From the NCBI GenBank assembly GCA_032622095.1, contig CP136061.1, forward strand, positions 17,734,991 to 17,798,990: a DNA stretch of 64,000 bases, in the 5' to 3' direction. Positions 16,508-32,136 of this stretch are shown here, piece by piece. The notes under the pieces were generated by a model, which was given only the letters and a program-made list of their open reading frames with translations, made no database searches and was not told the DNA's origin. The position numbers and the translations under genes are program-made. How positions within the stretch are numbered: position 1 is the first letter of the stretch; each line of letters opens with the position of its first letter. Source of the stretch: Siphonodentalium dalli (lineage: Eukaryota; Mollusca; Scaphopoda; Gadilida; Siphonodentaliidae).

Positions 16508-18289
16508 TATAAGACACACATAAGGAAGGTGGCATATTGATAATACATACCTATAAGACTCACATAAGGAAGGTGACATATTGATAATACATACCTATAA
16601 GACTCACATAAGGTCGGTGGATATTGATAATACATACCTATAAGACTGACATAAGGACGGTGACATATTGATAATACATACCTATAAGACACACATAAGG
16701 AAGGTGGCATATTGATAATACATACCTATAAGACACACATAAGGAAGGTGGCATATTGATAATACATACCTATAAGACTGACATAAGGACGGTGACATAT
16801 TGATAATACATACCTATAAGACTCACATAAGGAAGGTGACATATTGATAATACATACCTATAAGACTCACATAAGGACGGTGGCATATTGATAATACATA
16901 CCTATAAGACTGACATAAGGACGGTGGCATATTGATAATACATACCTATAAGACTCACATAAGGAAGGTGACATATTGATAATACATACCTATAAGACTC
17001 ACATAAGGACGGTGGCATATTGATAATACATACCTATAAGACTCACATAAGGACGGTGGCATATTGATAATACATACCTATAAGACACACATAAGGACGG
17101 TGACATATTGATAATACATACCTATAAGACTGACATAAGGACGGTGGCATATTGATAATACATACCTATAAGACTCACATAAGGACGGTGACATATTGAT
17201 AATACATACCTATAAGACACACATAAGGACGGTGACATATTGATAATACATACCTATAAGACTGACATAAGGACGGTGACATATTGATAATACATACCTA
17301 TAAGACTCACATAAGGACGGTGACATATTGATAATACATACCTATAAGACTGACATAAGGACGGTGACATATTGATAATACATACCTATAAGACTCACAT
17401 AAGGACGGTGACATATTGATAATACATACCTATAAGACTCACATAAGGAAGGTGACATATTGATAATACATACCTATAAGACTGACATAAGGACGGTGGC
17501 ATATTGATAATACATACCTATAAGACTGACATAAGGACGGTGACATATTGATAATACATACCTATAAGACTCACATAAGGACGGTGACATATTGATAATA
17601 CATACCTATAAGACTCACATAAGGACGGTGGCATATTGATAATACATACCTATAAGACTCACATAAGGACGGTGGCATATTGATAATACATACCTATAAG
17701 ACTGACATAAGGACGGTGACATATTGATAATACATACCTATAGGACTCACATAAGGAAGGTGACATATTGATAATACATACCTATAAGACTCACATAAGG
17801 ACGGTGACATATTGATAATACATACCTATAAGACTGACATAAGGACGGTGACATATTGATAATACATACCTATAATACTGACATAAGGACGGTGACATAT
17901 TGATAATCCATACCTATAAGACTCACATAAGGACGGTGACATATTGATAATACATACCTATAAGACTGACATAAGGACGGTGACATATTGATAATACATA
18001 CCTATAAGACTCACATAAGGACGGTGACATATTGATAATACATACCTATAAGACTCACATAAGGAAGGTGGCATATTGATAATACATACCTATAAGACTG
18101 ACATAAGGACGGTGGATATTGATAATACATACCTATAAGACTGACATAAGGACGGTGGATATTGATAATACATACCTATAAGACTGACATAAGGAAGGTG
18201 ACATATTGATAATACATACCTATAAGACTGACATAAGGACGGTGACATATTGATAATACATACCTATAAGACACACATAAGGACGGTGA

Positions 18290-19660
18290 CATATTGATAT
18301 ACATACCTATAAGACTCACATAAGGACGGTGACATATTGATAATACATACCTATAAGACTGACATAAGGACGGTGGATATTGATAATACATACCTATAAG
18401 ACTCACATAAGGTCGGTGGATATTGATAATACATACCTATAAGACACACATAAGGACGGTGACATATTGATAATACATACCTATAAGACTCACATAAGGA
18501 CGGTGGACATATTGATAATACATACCTATAAGACTGACATAAGGAAGGTGACATATTGATAATACATACCTATAAGACACACATAAGGACGGTGACATAT
18601 TGATAATACATACCTATAAGACTGACATAAGGACGGTGGCATATTGATAATACATAACCTATAAGACTGACATAAGGACGGTGACATATTGATAATACAT
18701 ACCTATAAGACACACATAAGGACGGTGACTATTGATAATACATACCTATAAGACCTCACATAAGGACGGTGACATATTGATAATACATACCTATAAGACT
18801 GACATAAGGACGGTGACATATTGATAATACATACCTATAAGACTGACATAAGGACGGTGACATATTGATAATACATACCTATAAGACTCACATAAGGGAC
18901 GGTGACATATTGATAATACATACCTATAAGACTCACATAAGGACGGTGACATATTGATAATACATACCTATAAGACTCACATAAGGACGGTGACATATTG
19001 ATAATACATACCTATAAGACTCACATAAGGAAGGTGGCATATTGATAATACATACCTATAAGACTGACATAAGGACGGTGGATATTGATAATACATACCT
19101 ATAAGACTGACATAAGGGACGGTGGATATTGATAATACATACCTATAAGACTGACATAAGGAAGGTGACATATTGATAATACATACCTATAAGACTGACA
19201 TAAGGACGGTGACATATTGATAATACATACCTATAAGACACACATAGGACGGTGACATATTGATAATACATACCTATAAGACTGACATAAGGACGGTGAC
19301 ATATTGATAATACATACCTATAAGACTGACATAAGGACGGTGACATATTGATAATACATACCTATAAGACACACATAAAGGACGGTGACATATTGATAAT
19401 ACATACCTATAAGACTGACATAAGGACGGTGACATATTGATAATACATACCTATAAGACTCACATAAGGACGGTGACATATTGATAATACATACCTATAA
19501 GACTCACATAAGGACGGTGACATATTGATAATACATACCTATAAGACACACATAAGGACGGTGGCATATTGATAATACATACCTATAAGACACACATAAG
19601 GACGGTGACATATTGATAATACATACCTATAAGACACACATAAGGACGGTGGGCATATTG
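18290..19660. repeat. Indel-rich patch of the 44-bp array
   Basis: Within about 1.4 kb there are at least nine one- or two-base length changes of types rare elsewhere: ATTGATATACAT near 18294, GGTGGACATATTG near 18503, ATAACCTATAAG near 18657, GTGACTATTG near 18726, GACCTCACAT near 18753, AAGGGACGG near 18896 and 19115, CACATAGGACGG near 19241, CATAAAGGACGG near 19375 and GGTGGGCATATT near 19649. Most are single-base gains or losses in short homopolymers, which is typical of unpolished long-read consensus. The underlying units are otherwise normal. Confidence 0.75.
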
Positions 19661-22600
19661 ATAATACATACCTATAAGACTCACATAAGGACGGTGACAT
19701 ATTGATAATACATACCTATAAGACTGACATAAGGACGGTGACATATTGATAATACATACATATAAGACTCACATAAGGACGGTGGCATATTGATAATACA
19801 TACCTATAAGATACACATAAGGACGGTGACATATTGATAATACATACATATAAGACACACATAAGGACGGTGACATATTGATAATGCATACCTATAAGAC
19901 TGACATAAGGACGGTGTATATTGATAATACATACCTATAAGACTCACATAAGGACGGTGACATATTGATAATACATACCTATAGGACTCACATAAGGACG
20001 GTGGCATATTGATAATACATACCTATAAGACTGACATAAGGACGGTGGCATATTGATAATACATACCTATAAGACTGACATAAGGACGGTGGCATATTGA
20101 TAATACATACCTATAAGACACACATAAGGACGGTGACATATTGATAATACATACCTATAAGACTGACATAAGGACGGTGGCATATTGATAATACATACCT
20201 ATAAGACACACATAAGGACGGTGACATATTGATAATACATACCTATAAGACTGACATAAGGACGGTGACATATTGATAATACATACCTATAAGACTCACA
20301 TAAGGACGGTGACATATTGATAATACATACCTATAAGACTGACATAAGGACGGTGACATATTGATAATACATACCTATAAGACTGACATAAGGACGGTGA
20401 CATATTGATAATACATACCTATAAGACTCACATAAGGACGGTGACATATTGATAATACATACCTATAAGACTGACATAAGGACGGTGACATATTGATAAT
20501 ACATACCTATAAGACTGACATAAGGACGGTGGCATATTGATAATACATACCTATAAGACTGACATAAGGACGGTGGATATTGATAATACATACCTATAAG
20601 ACACACATAAGGAAGGTGGCATATTGATAATACATACCTATAAGACTGACATAAGGACGGTGGATATTGATAATACATACCTATAAGACTCACATAAGGA
20701 CGGTGTATATTGATAATGCATACCTATAAGACACACATAAGGAAGGTGACATATTGATAATACATACCTATAAGACTGACATAAGGACGGTGACATATTG
20801 ATAATACATACCTATAAGACACACATAAGGAAGGTGGCATATTGATAATACATACCTATAAGACTGACATAAGGACGGTGGATATTGATAATACATACCT
20901 ATAAGACTGACATAAGGACGGTGGCATATTGATAATACATACCTATAAGACTGACATAAGGACGGTGACATATTGATAATACATACCTATAAGACTGACA
21001 TAAGGACGGTGACATATTGATAATACATACCTATAAGACTCACATAAGGACGGTGACATATTGATAATACATACCTATAAGACTGACATAAGGACGGTGA
21101 CATATTGATAATACATACCTATAAGACTGACATAAGGACGGTGGCATATTGATAATACATACCTATAAGACACACATAAGGAAGGTGGCATATTGATAAT
21201 GCATACCTATAAGACTCACATAAGGACGGTGGATATTGATAATACATACCTATAAGACTCACATAAGGACGGTGTATATTGATAATGCATACCTATAAGA
21301 CTAACATAAGGAAGGTGACATATTGATAATACATACCTATAAGACACACATAAGGAAGGTGGCATATTGATAATACATACCTATAAGACTGACATAAGGA
21401 CGGTGGCATATTGATAATACATACCTATAAGACTCACATAAGGAAGGTGACATATTGATAATACATACCTATAAGACACACATAAGGACGGTGACATATT
21501 GATAATACATACCTATAAGACACACATAAGGACGGTGACATATTGATAATACATACCTATAAGACTGACATAAGGACGGTGGCATATTGATAATACATAC
21601 CTATAAGACTGACATAAGGACGGTGACATATTGATAATACATACCTATAAGACACACATAAGGACGGTGACATATTGATAATACATACCTATAAGACTCA
21701 CATAAGGACGGTGACATATTGATAATACATACCTATAAGACTGACATAAGGACGGTGTATATTGATAATACATACCTATAAGACTGACATAAGGACGGTG
21801 TATATTGATAATACATACCTATAAGACTCACATAAGGACGGTGACATATTGATAATACATACCTATAAGACTCACATAAGGACGGTGACATATTGATAAT
21901 ACATACCTATAAGACTGACATAAGGACGGTGTATATTGATAATACATACCTATAAGACTAACATAAGGACGGTGACATATTGATAATACATACCTATAAG
22001 ACACACATAAGGACGGTGACATATTGATAATACATACCTATAAGACTGACATAAGGACGGTGACATATTGATAATGCATACCTATAAGACTGACATAAGG
22101 ACGGTGTATATTGATAATACATACCTATAAGACTAACATAAGGACGGTGACATATTGATAATACATACCTATAAGACTGACATAAGGACGGTGACATATT
22201 GATAATACATACCTATAAGACACACATAAGGACGGTGACATATTGATAATACATACCTATAAGACACACATAAGGACGGTGACATATTGATAATACATAC
22301 CTATAAGACTGACATAAGGACGGTGGATATTGATAATACATACCTATAAGACTGACATAAGGACGGTGGCATATTGATAATGTATACCTATAAGACACAC
22401 ATAAGGACGGTGACATATTGATAATACATACCTATAAGACTGACATAAGGACGGTGACATATTGATAATACATACCTATAAGACTGACATAAGGACGGTG
22501 ACATATTGATAATACATACCTATAAGACTGACATAAGGACGGTGACATATTGATAATACATACCTATAAGACTCACATAAGGACGGTGACATATTGATAA

Positions 22601-23364
22601 TACATACCTATAAGACTGACATAAGGACGGTGACATATTGATAATGTATACCTATAAGACTGACATAAGGACGGTGACATATTGATAATACATACCTATA
22701 AGACACACATAAGGACGGTGACATATTGATAATACATACCTATAAGACACACATAAGGACGGTGACATATTGATAATGCATACCTATAAGACTGACATAA
22801 GGACGGTGACATATTGATAATGCATACCTATAAGACACACATAAGGACGGTGACATATTGATAATGCATACCTATAAGACTGACATAAGGACGGTGACAT
22901 ATTGATAATACATACCTATAAGACTCACATAAGGACGGTGACATATTGATAATACATACCTATAAGACTCACATAAGGACGGTGACATATTGATAATACA
23001 TACCTATAAGACTGACATAAGGAAGGTGACATATTGATAATACATACCTATAAGACTCACATAAGGACGGTGGCATATTGATAATACATACCTATAAGAC
23101 TCACATAAGGACGGTGACATATTGATAATACATACCTATAAGACAGACATAAGGACGGTGGCATATTGATAATACATACCTATAAGACTGACATAAGGAC
23201 GGTGACATATTGATAATACATACCTATAAGACTCACATAAGGACGGTGACATATTGATAATACATACCTATAAGACTGACATAAGGACGGTGGCATATTG
23301 ATAATACATACCTATAAGACACACATAAGGACGGTGACATATTGATAATACATACCTATAAGAC

Positions 23365-24436
23365 TCACATAAGGACGGTGGCATATTGATAATACATACC
23401 TATAAGACTGACATAAGGACGGTGACATATTGATAATACATACCTATAAGACTGACATAAGGACGGTGGATATTGATAATACATACCTATAAGACTGACA
23501 TAAGGACGGTGACATATTGATAATGTATACCTATAAGACACACATAAGGACGGTGACATATTGATAATACATACCTATAAGACTGACATAAGGACGGTGA
23601 CATATTGATAATACATACCTATAAGACTCACATAAGGACGGTGACATATTGATAATACATACCTATAAGACTGACATAAGGACGGTGACATATTGATAAT
23701 ACATACCTATAAGACTGACATAAGGACGGTGACATATTGATAATACATACCTATAAGACTCACATAAGGACGGTGACATATTGATAATACATACCTATAA
23801 GACTCACATAAGGACGGTGTATATTGATAATACATACCTATAAGACTGACATAAGGACGGTGACATATTGATAATACATACCTATAAGACACACATAAGG
23901 AAGGTGACATATTGATAATACATACCTATAAGACTGACATAAGGACGGTGGCATATTGATAATACATACCTATAAGACTGACATAAGGACGGTGGCATAT
24001 TGATAATACATACCTATAAGACTGACATAAGGACGGTGACATATTGATAATACATACCTATAAGACTGACATAAGGACGGTGTATATTGATAATACATAC
24101 CTATAAGACTGACATAAGGACGGTGACATATTGATAATACATACCTATAAGACTGACATAAGGACGGTGACATATTGATAATACATACCTATAAGACACA
24201 CATAAGGAAGGTGACATATTGATAATACATACCTATAAGACTGACATAAGGACGGTGGCATATTGATAATACATACCTATAAGACTGACATAAGGACGGT
24301 GACATATTGATAATACATACCTATAAGACTGACATAAGGACGGTGGATATTGATAATACATACCTATAAGACTGACATAAGGACGGTGACATATTGATAA
24401 TGTATACCTATAAGACACACATAAGGACGGTGACAT
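23365..24436. repeat. Five-unit module with ATGTATACC marker, repeated 868 bp apart
   Basis: The series GGCAT/GACTGAC, GACAT/GACTGAC, GGATAT/GACTGAC, GACAT with ATGTATACC and GACACAC occurs at 23365-23559 and again at 24233-24436. The offset of 868 bp is about 20 units. The intervening units do not match this series, so the module was copied non-adjacently or its tandem neighbours were later replaced. Confidence 0.65.
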
Positions 24437-26440
24437 ATTGATAATACATACCTATAGGACTCACATAAGGAAGGTGACATATTGATAATACATACCTATA
24501 AGACTGACATAAGGACGGTGACATATTGATAATACATACCTATAAGACTGACATAAGGACGGTGACATATTGATAATACATACCTATAAGACACACATAA
24601 GGAAGGTGGCATATTGATAATACATACCTATAAGACTCACATAAGGACGGTGACATATTGATAATACATACCTATAAGACAGACATAAGGACGGTGGCAT
24701 ATTGATAATACATACCTATAAGACTGACATAAGGACGGTGACATATTGATAATACATACCTATAAGACTCACATAAGGACGGTGACATATTGATAATACA
24801 TACCTATAAGACTGACATAAGGACGGTGACATATTGATAATACATACCTATAAGACTCACATAAGGACGGTGTATATTGATAATACATACCTATAAGACT
24901 GACATAAGGACGGTGACATATTGATAATACATACCTATAAGACTGACATAAGGACGGTGTATATTGATAATACATACCTATAAGACACACATAAGGACGG
25001 TGACATATTGATAATACATACCTATAAGACTGACATAAGGACGGTGACATATTGATAATACATACCTATAAGACTGACATAAGGACGGTGACATATTGAT
25101 AATACATACCTATAAGACACACATAAGGAAGGTGGCATATTGATAATACATACCTATAAGACTCACATAAGGACGGTGGATATTGATAATACATACCTAT
25201 AAGACTGACATAAGGACGGTGACATATTGATAATACATACCTATAAGACTGACATAAGGACGGTGCATATTGATAATACATACCTATAAGACTCACATAA
25301 GGACGGTGACATATTGATAATGTATACCTATAAGACTCACATAAGGACGGTGTATATTGATAATACATACCTATAAGACTCACATAAGGACGGTGACATA
25401 TTGATAATACATACCTATAAGACACACATAAGGACGGTGACATATTGATAATACATACCTATAAGACTGACATAAGGACGGTGACATATTGATAATACAT
25501 ACCTATAAGACTCACATAAGGCCGGTGACATATTGATAATACATACCTATAAGACTGACATAAGGACGGTGCATATTGATAATACATACCTATAAGACTG
25601 ACATAAGGACGGTGACATATTGATAATACATACCTATAAGACTGACATAAGGACGGTGACATATTGATAATACATACCTATAAGACTCACATAAGGACGG
25701 TGGCATATTGATAATACATACCTATAAGACTGACATAAGGACGGTGACATATTGATAATACATACCTATAAGACTCACATAAGGACGGTGGCATATTGAT
25801 AATGTATACCTATAAGACTCACATAAGGAAGGTGACATATTGATAATACATACCTATAAGACTGACATAAGGAAGGTGACATATTGATAATGTATACCTA
25901 TAAGACTCACATAAGGCCGGTGACATATTGATAATACATACCTATAAGACACACATAAGGACGGTGACATATTGATAATACATACCTATAAGACACACAT
26001 AAGGAAGGTGACATATTGATAATGCATACCTATAAGACTGACATAAGGACGGTGGATATTGATAATACATACCTATAAGACTCACATAAGGACGGTGACA
26101 TATTGATAATGCATACCTATAAGACTGACATAAGGACGGTGGATATTGATAATACATACCTATAAGACTGACATAAGGACGGTGGATATTGATAATACAT
26201 ACCTATAAGACTCACATAAGGACGGTGACATATTGATAATACATACCTATAAGACACACATAAGGACGGTGGCATATTGATAATACATACCTATAAGACT
26301 GACATAAGGACGGTGACATATTGATAACACATACCTATAAGACTGACATAAGGACGGTGACATATTGATAATACATACCTATAAGACTGACATAAGGACG
26401 GTGTATATTGATAATACATACCTATAAGACTCACATAAGG

Positions 26441-26700
26441 ACGGTGGCATATTGATAATACATACCTATAAGACTCACATAAGGACGGTGGATATTGATA
26501 ATACATACCTATAAGACTCACATAAGGACGGTGGATATTGATAATACATACCTATAAGACTCACATAAGGACGGTGGCATATTGATAATACATACCTATA
26601 AGACTCACATAAGGACGGTGGATATTGATAATACATACCTATAAGACTCACATAAGGACGGTGGATATTGATAATACATACCTATAAGACTAACATAAGG
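26441..26700. repeat. 130-bp trimer HOR, two copies
   Basis: ACGGTGGCAT units at 26441 and 26571 are each followed by two GTGGATATT (43-bp) units, all with GACTCAC. The offset of 130 bp equals 44+43+43. The run ends at the GACTAAC marker at about 26688. Confidence 0.75.
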
Positions 26701-27370
26701 AAGGTGACATATTGATAATACATACCTATAAGACTCACATAAGGACGGTGGCATATTGATAATGCATACCTATAAGACTCACATAAGGACGGTGGCATAT
26801 TGATAATACATACCTATAAGACTGACATAAGGACGGTGACATATTGATAATACATACCTATAAGACTCACATAAGGACGGTGGCATATTGATAATACATA
26901 CCTATAAGACTCACATAAGGACGGTGACATATTGATAATACATACCTATAAGACTCACATAAGGACGGTGACATATTGATAATACATACCTATAAGACAC
27001 ACATAAGGACGGTGTATATTGATAATACATACCTATAAGACTCACATAAGGACGGTGACATATTGATAATACATACCTATAAGACACACATAAGGACGGT
27101 GACATATTGATAATACATACCTATAAGACACACATAAGGACGGTGTATATTGATAATACATACCTATAAGACTCACATAAGGACGGTGGATATTGATAAT
27201 ACATACCTATAAGACTAACATAAGGAAGGTGACATATTGATAATACATACCTATAAGACTCACATAAGGACGGTGGCATATTGATAATGCATACCTATAA
27301 GACTCACATAAGGACGGTGGCATATTGATAATACATACCTATAAGACTGACATAAGGACGGTGACATATT
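26691..27370. repeat. 525-bp block duplication with GACTAAC/ATGCATACC markers
   Basis: The series TAACATAAGG-AAGG-GACAT, GACTCAC-GGCAT with ATGCATACC, GACTCAC-GGCAT, GACTGAC-GACAT begins at 26691 and again at 27216, an offset of 525 bp (about 12 units). Both are preceded by a GTGGATATT unit, so the duplicated block is longer than the matching core. Confidence 0.7.
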
Positions 27371-30300
27371 GATAATACATACCTATAAGACTGACATAAG
27401 GACGGTGGCATATTGATAATACATACCTATAAGACTCACATAAGGACGGTGACATATTGATAATGTATACCTATAAGACTGACATAAGGACGGTGTATAT
27501 TGATAATACATACCTATAAGACTCACATAAGGACGGTGACATATTGATAATACATACCTATAAGACACACATAAGGACGGTGTATATTGATAATACATAC
27601 CTATAAGACACACATAAGGACGGTGTATATTGATAATACATACCTATAAGACTGACATAAGGACGGTGGCATATTGATAATACATACCTATAAGACACAC
27701 ATAAGGACGGTGACATATTGATAATACATACCTATAAGACACTCATAAGGACGGTGACATATTGATAATACATACCTATAAGACTCACATAAGGACGGTG
27801 ACATATTGATAATACATACCTATAAGACACACATAAGGACGGTGACATATTGATAATACATACCTATAAGACTCACATAAGGACGGTGGCATATTGATAA
27901 TACATACCTATAAGACTGACATAAGGACGGTGACATATTGATAATACATACCTATAAGACTCACATAAGGACGGTGGCATATTGATAATACATACCTATA
28001 AGACTGACATAAGGACGGTGTATATTGATAATACATACCTATAAGACTCACATAAGGACGGTGGCATATTGATAATACATACCTATAAGACTGACATAAG
28101 GACGGTGACATATTGATAATACATACCTATAAGACTGACATAAGGACGGTGACATATTGATAATACATACCTATAAGACTGACATAAGGACGGTGACATA
28201 TTGATAATACATACCTATAAGACTCACATAAGGACGGTGGCATATTGATAATACATACCTATAAGACTGACATAAGGACGGTGTATATTGATAATACATA
28301 CCTATAAGACACACATAAGGACGGTGTATATTGATAATACATACCTATAAGACTGACATAAGGACGGTGGATATTGATAATACATACCTATAAGACACAC
28401 ATAAGGACGGTGGATATTGATAATGCATACCTATAAGACTCACATAAGGACGGTGACATATTGATAATGCATACCTATAAGACTCACATAAGGACGGTGA
28501 CATATTGATAATACATACCTATAAGACTGACATAAGGACGGTGACATATTGATAATACATACCTATAAGACTCACATAAGGAAGGTGGCATATTGATAAT
28601 GCATACCTATAAGACACACATAAGGACGGTGATATTGATAATACATACCTATAAGACACACATAAGGACGGTGACATATTGATAATACATACCTATAAGA
28701 CTGACATAAGGACGGTGACATATTGATAATACATACCTATAAGACTCACATAAGGACGGTGACATATTGATAATACATACCTATAAGACTCACATAAGGA
28801 CGGTGACATATTGATAATACATACCTATAAGACTGACATAAGGACGGTGACATATTGATAATACATACCTATAAGACTGACATAAGGACGGTGACATATT
28901 GATAATACATACCTATAAGACACACATAAGGACGGTGGCATATTGATAATACATACCTATAAGACTGACATAAGGACGGTGGCATATTGATAATACATAC
29001 CTATAAGACTGACATAAGGACGGTGACATATTGATAATGCATACCTATAAGACTCACATAAGGAAGGTGGCATATTGATAATACATACCTATAAGACTGA
29101 CATAAGGACGGTGACATATTGATAATACATACCTATAAGACACACATAAGGACGGTGACATATTGATAATACATACCTATAAGACTGACATAAGGACGGT
29201 GTATATTGATAATACATACCTATAAGACTCACATAAGGACGGTGACATATTGATAATACATACCTATAAGACTGACATAAGGACGGTGTATATTGATAAT
29301 ACATACCTATAAGACTGACATAAGGACGGTGACATATTGATAATACATACCTATAAGACTCACATAAGGACGGTGACATATTGATAATACATACCTATAA
29401 GACTCACATAAGGAAGGTGGCATATTGATAATACATACCTATAAGACTGACATAAGGACGGTGACATATTGATAATACATACCTATAAGACTGACATAAG
29501 GAAGGTGACATATTGATAATACATACCTATAAGACTGACATAAGGACGGTGGCATATTGATAATACATACCTATAAGACTGACATAAGGACGGTGGCATA
29601 TTGATAATACATACCTATAAGACTGACATAAGGACGGTGACATATTGATAATACATACCTATAAGACTGACATAAGGAAGGTGACATATTGATAATACAT
29701 ACCTATAAGACTGACATAAGGACGGTGACATATTGATAATACATACCTATAAGACTGACATAAGGACGGTGACATATTGATAATACATACCTATAAGACA
29801 CACATAAGACGGTGGCATATTGATAATACATACCTATAAGACACACATAAGGACGGTGTATATTGATAATACATACCTATAAGACTCACATAAGGACGGT
29901 GACATATTGATAATACATACCTATAAGACTGACATAAGGAAGGTGACATATTGATAATACATACCTATAAGACACACATAAGACGGTGGCATATTGATAA
30001 TACATACCTATAAGACTCACATAAGGACGGTGACATATTGATAATACATACCTATAAGACTCACATAAGGACGGTGACATATTGATAATACATACCTATA
30101 AGACTGACATAAGGACGGTGGCATATTGATAATACATACCTATAAGACTGACATAAGGACGGTGACATATTGATAATACATACCTATAAGACTCACATAA
30201 GGACGGTGACATATTGATAATACATACCTATAAGACACACATAAGGACGGTGGCATATTGATAATACATACCTATAAGACACACATAAGGACGGTGACAT

Positions 30301-31546
30301 ATTGATAATACATACCTATAAGACTCACATAAGGACGGTGACATATTGATAATACATACCTATAAGACTGACATAAGGACGGTGGCATATTGATAATACA
30401 TACCTATAAGACTGACATAAGGAAGGTGGCATATTGATAATACATACCTATAAGACTAACATAAGGACGGTGACATATTGATAATACATACCTATAAGAC
30501 ACACATAAGGAAGGTGACATATTGATAATACATACCTATAAGACTCACATAAGGACGGTGACATATTGATAATACATACCTATAAGACACACATAAGGAC
30601 GGTGACATATTGATAATACATACCTATAAGACTGACATAAGGACGGTGTATATTGATAATGTATACCTATAAGACACACATAAGGACGGTGTATATTGAT
30701 AATACATACCTATAAGACTCACATAAGGACGGTGTATATTGATAATGTATACCTATAAGACACACATAAGGACGGTGTATATTGATAATACATACCTATA
30801 AGACTCACATAAGGACGGTGACATATTGATAATACATACCTATAAGACTGACATAAGGACGGTGGATATTGATAATACATACCTATAAGACTGACATAAG
30901 GACGGTGACATATTGATAATACATACCTATAAGACTGACATAAGGACGGTGACATATTGATAATACATACCTATAAGACACACATAAGGACGGTGGCATA
31001 TTGATAATGTATACCTATAAGACACACATAAGGACGGTGGCATATTGATAATGCATACCTATAAGACTCACATAAGGACGGTGACATATTGATAATACAT
31101 ACCTATAAGACTCACATAAGGACGGTGGCATATTGATAATACATACCTATAAGACTGACATAAGGACGGTGGATATTGATAATGTATACCTATAAGACAC
31201 ACATAAGGACGGTGACATATTGATAATACATACCTATAAGACTGACATAAGGAAGGTGGCATATTGATAATACATACCTATAAGACTCACATAAGGACGG
31301 TGGCATATTGATAATACATACCTATAAGACTCACATAAGGACGGTGTATATTGATAATACATACCTATAAGACTCACATAAGGACGGTGTATATTGATAA
31401 TACATACCTATAAGACTGACATAAGGACGGTGTATATTGATAATACATACCTATAAGACTGACATAAGGACGGTGTATATTGATAATACATACCTATAAG
31501 ACTGACATAAGGACGGTGGCATATTGATAATACATACCTATAAGAC

Positions 31547-32136
31547 TCACATAAGGACGGTGGCATATTGATAATACATACCTATAAGACTGACATAAGG
31601 ACGGTGACATATTGATAATACATACCTATAAGACTGACATAAGGACGGTGTATATTGATAATACATACCTATAAGACTGACATAAGGACGGTGACATATT
31701 GATAATGTATACCTATAAGACACACATAAGGACGGTGACATATTGATAATACATACCTATAAGACACACATAAGGACGGTGACATATTGATAATACATAC
31801 CTATAAGACTCACATAAGGAAGGTGACATATTGATAATACATACCTATAAGACACACATAAGGACGGTGACATATTGATAATACATACCTATAAGACTGA
31901 CATAAGGACGGTGACATATTGATAATACATACCTATAAGACACACATAAGGACGGTGACATATTGATAATACATACCTATAAGACTGACATAAGGACGGT
32001 GACATATTGATAATACATACCTATAAGACTGACATAAGGACGGTGTATATTGATAATACATACCTATAAGACTGACATAAGGACGGTGACATATTGATAA
32101 TGTATACCTATAAGACACACATAAGGACGGTGACAT
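31547..32136. repeat. Second locus of the ATGTATACC module, two copies
   Basis: The unit order GACAT/GACTGAC, GTATAT/GACTGAC, GACAT with ATGTATACC and GACACAC occurs at 31547-31741 and 31933-32136. It resembles the 23.4-24.4 kb module except that the short unit is GTATAT rather than GGATAT. The ATGTATACC markers are about 395 bp apart (nine units). Confidence 0.6.

Noticed and set aside
25066..25443. Reverse-strand repeat peptides (up to 125 residues) in the 44-bp array
   Set aside because: One reverse frame of the 44-bp unit meets a TAG in CTTATAGG. Frames stay open only where 43-bp units happen to skip it. Length depends on unit lengths and not on selection.
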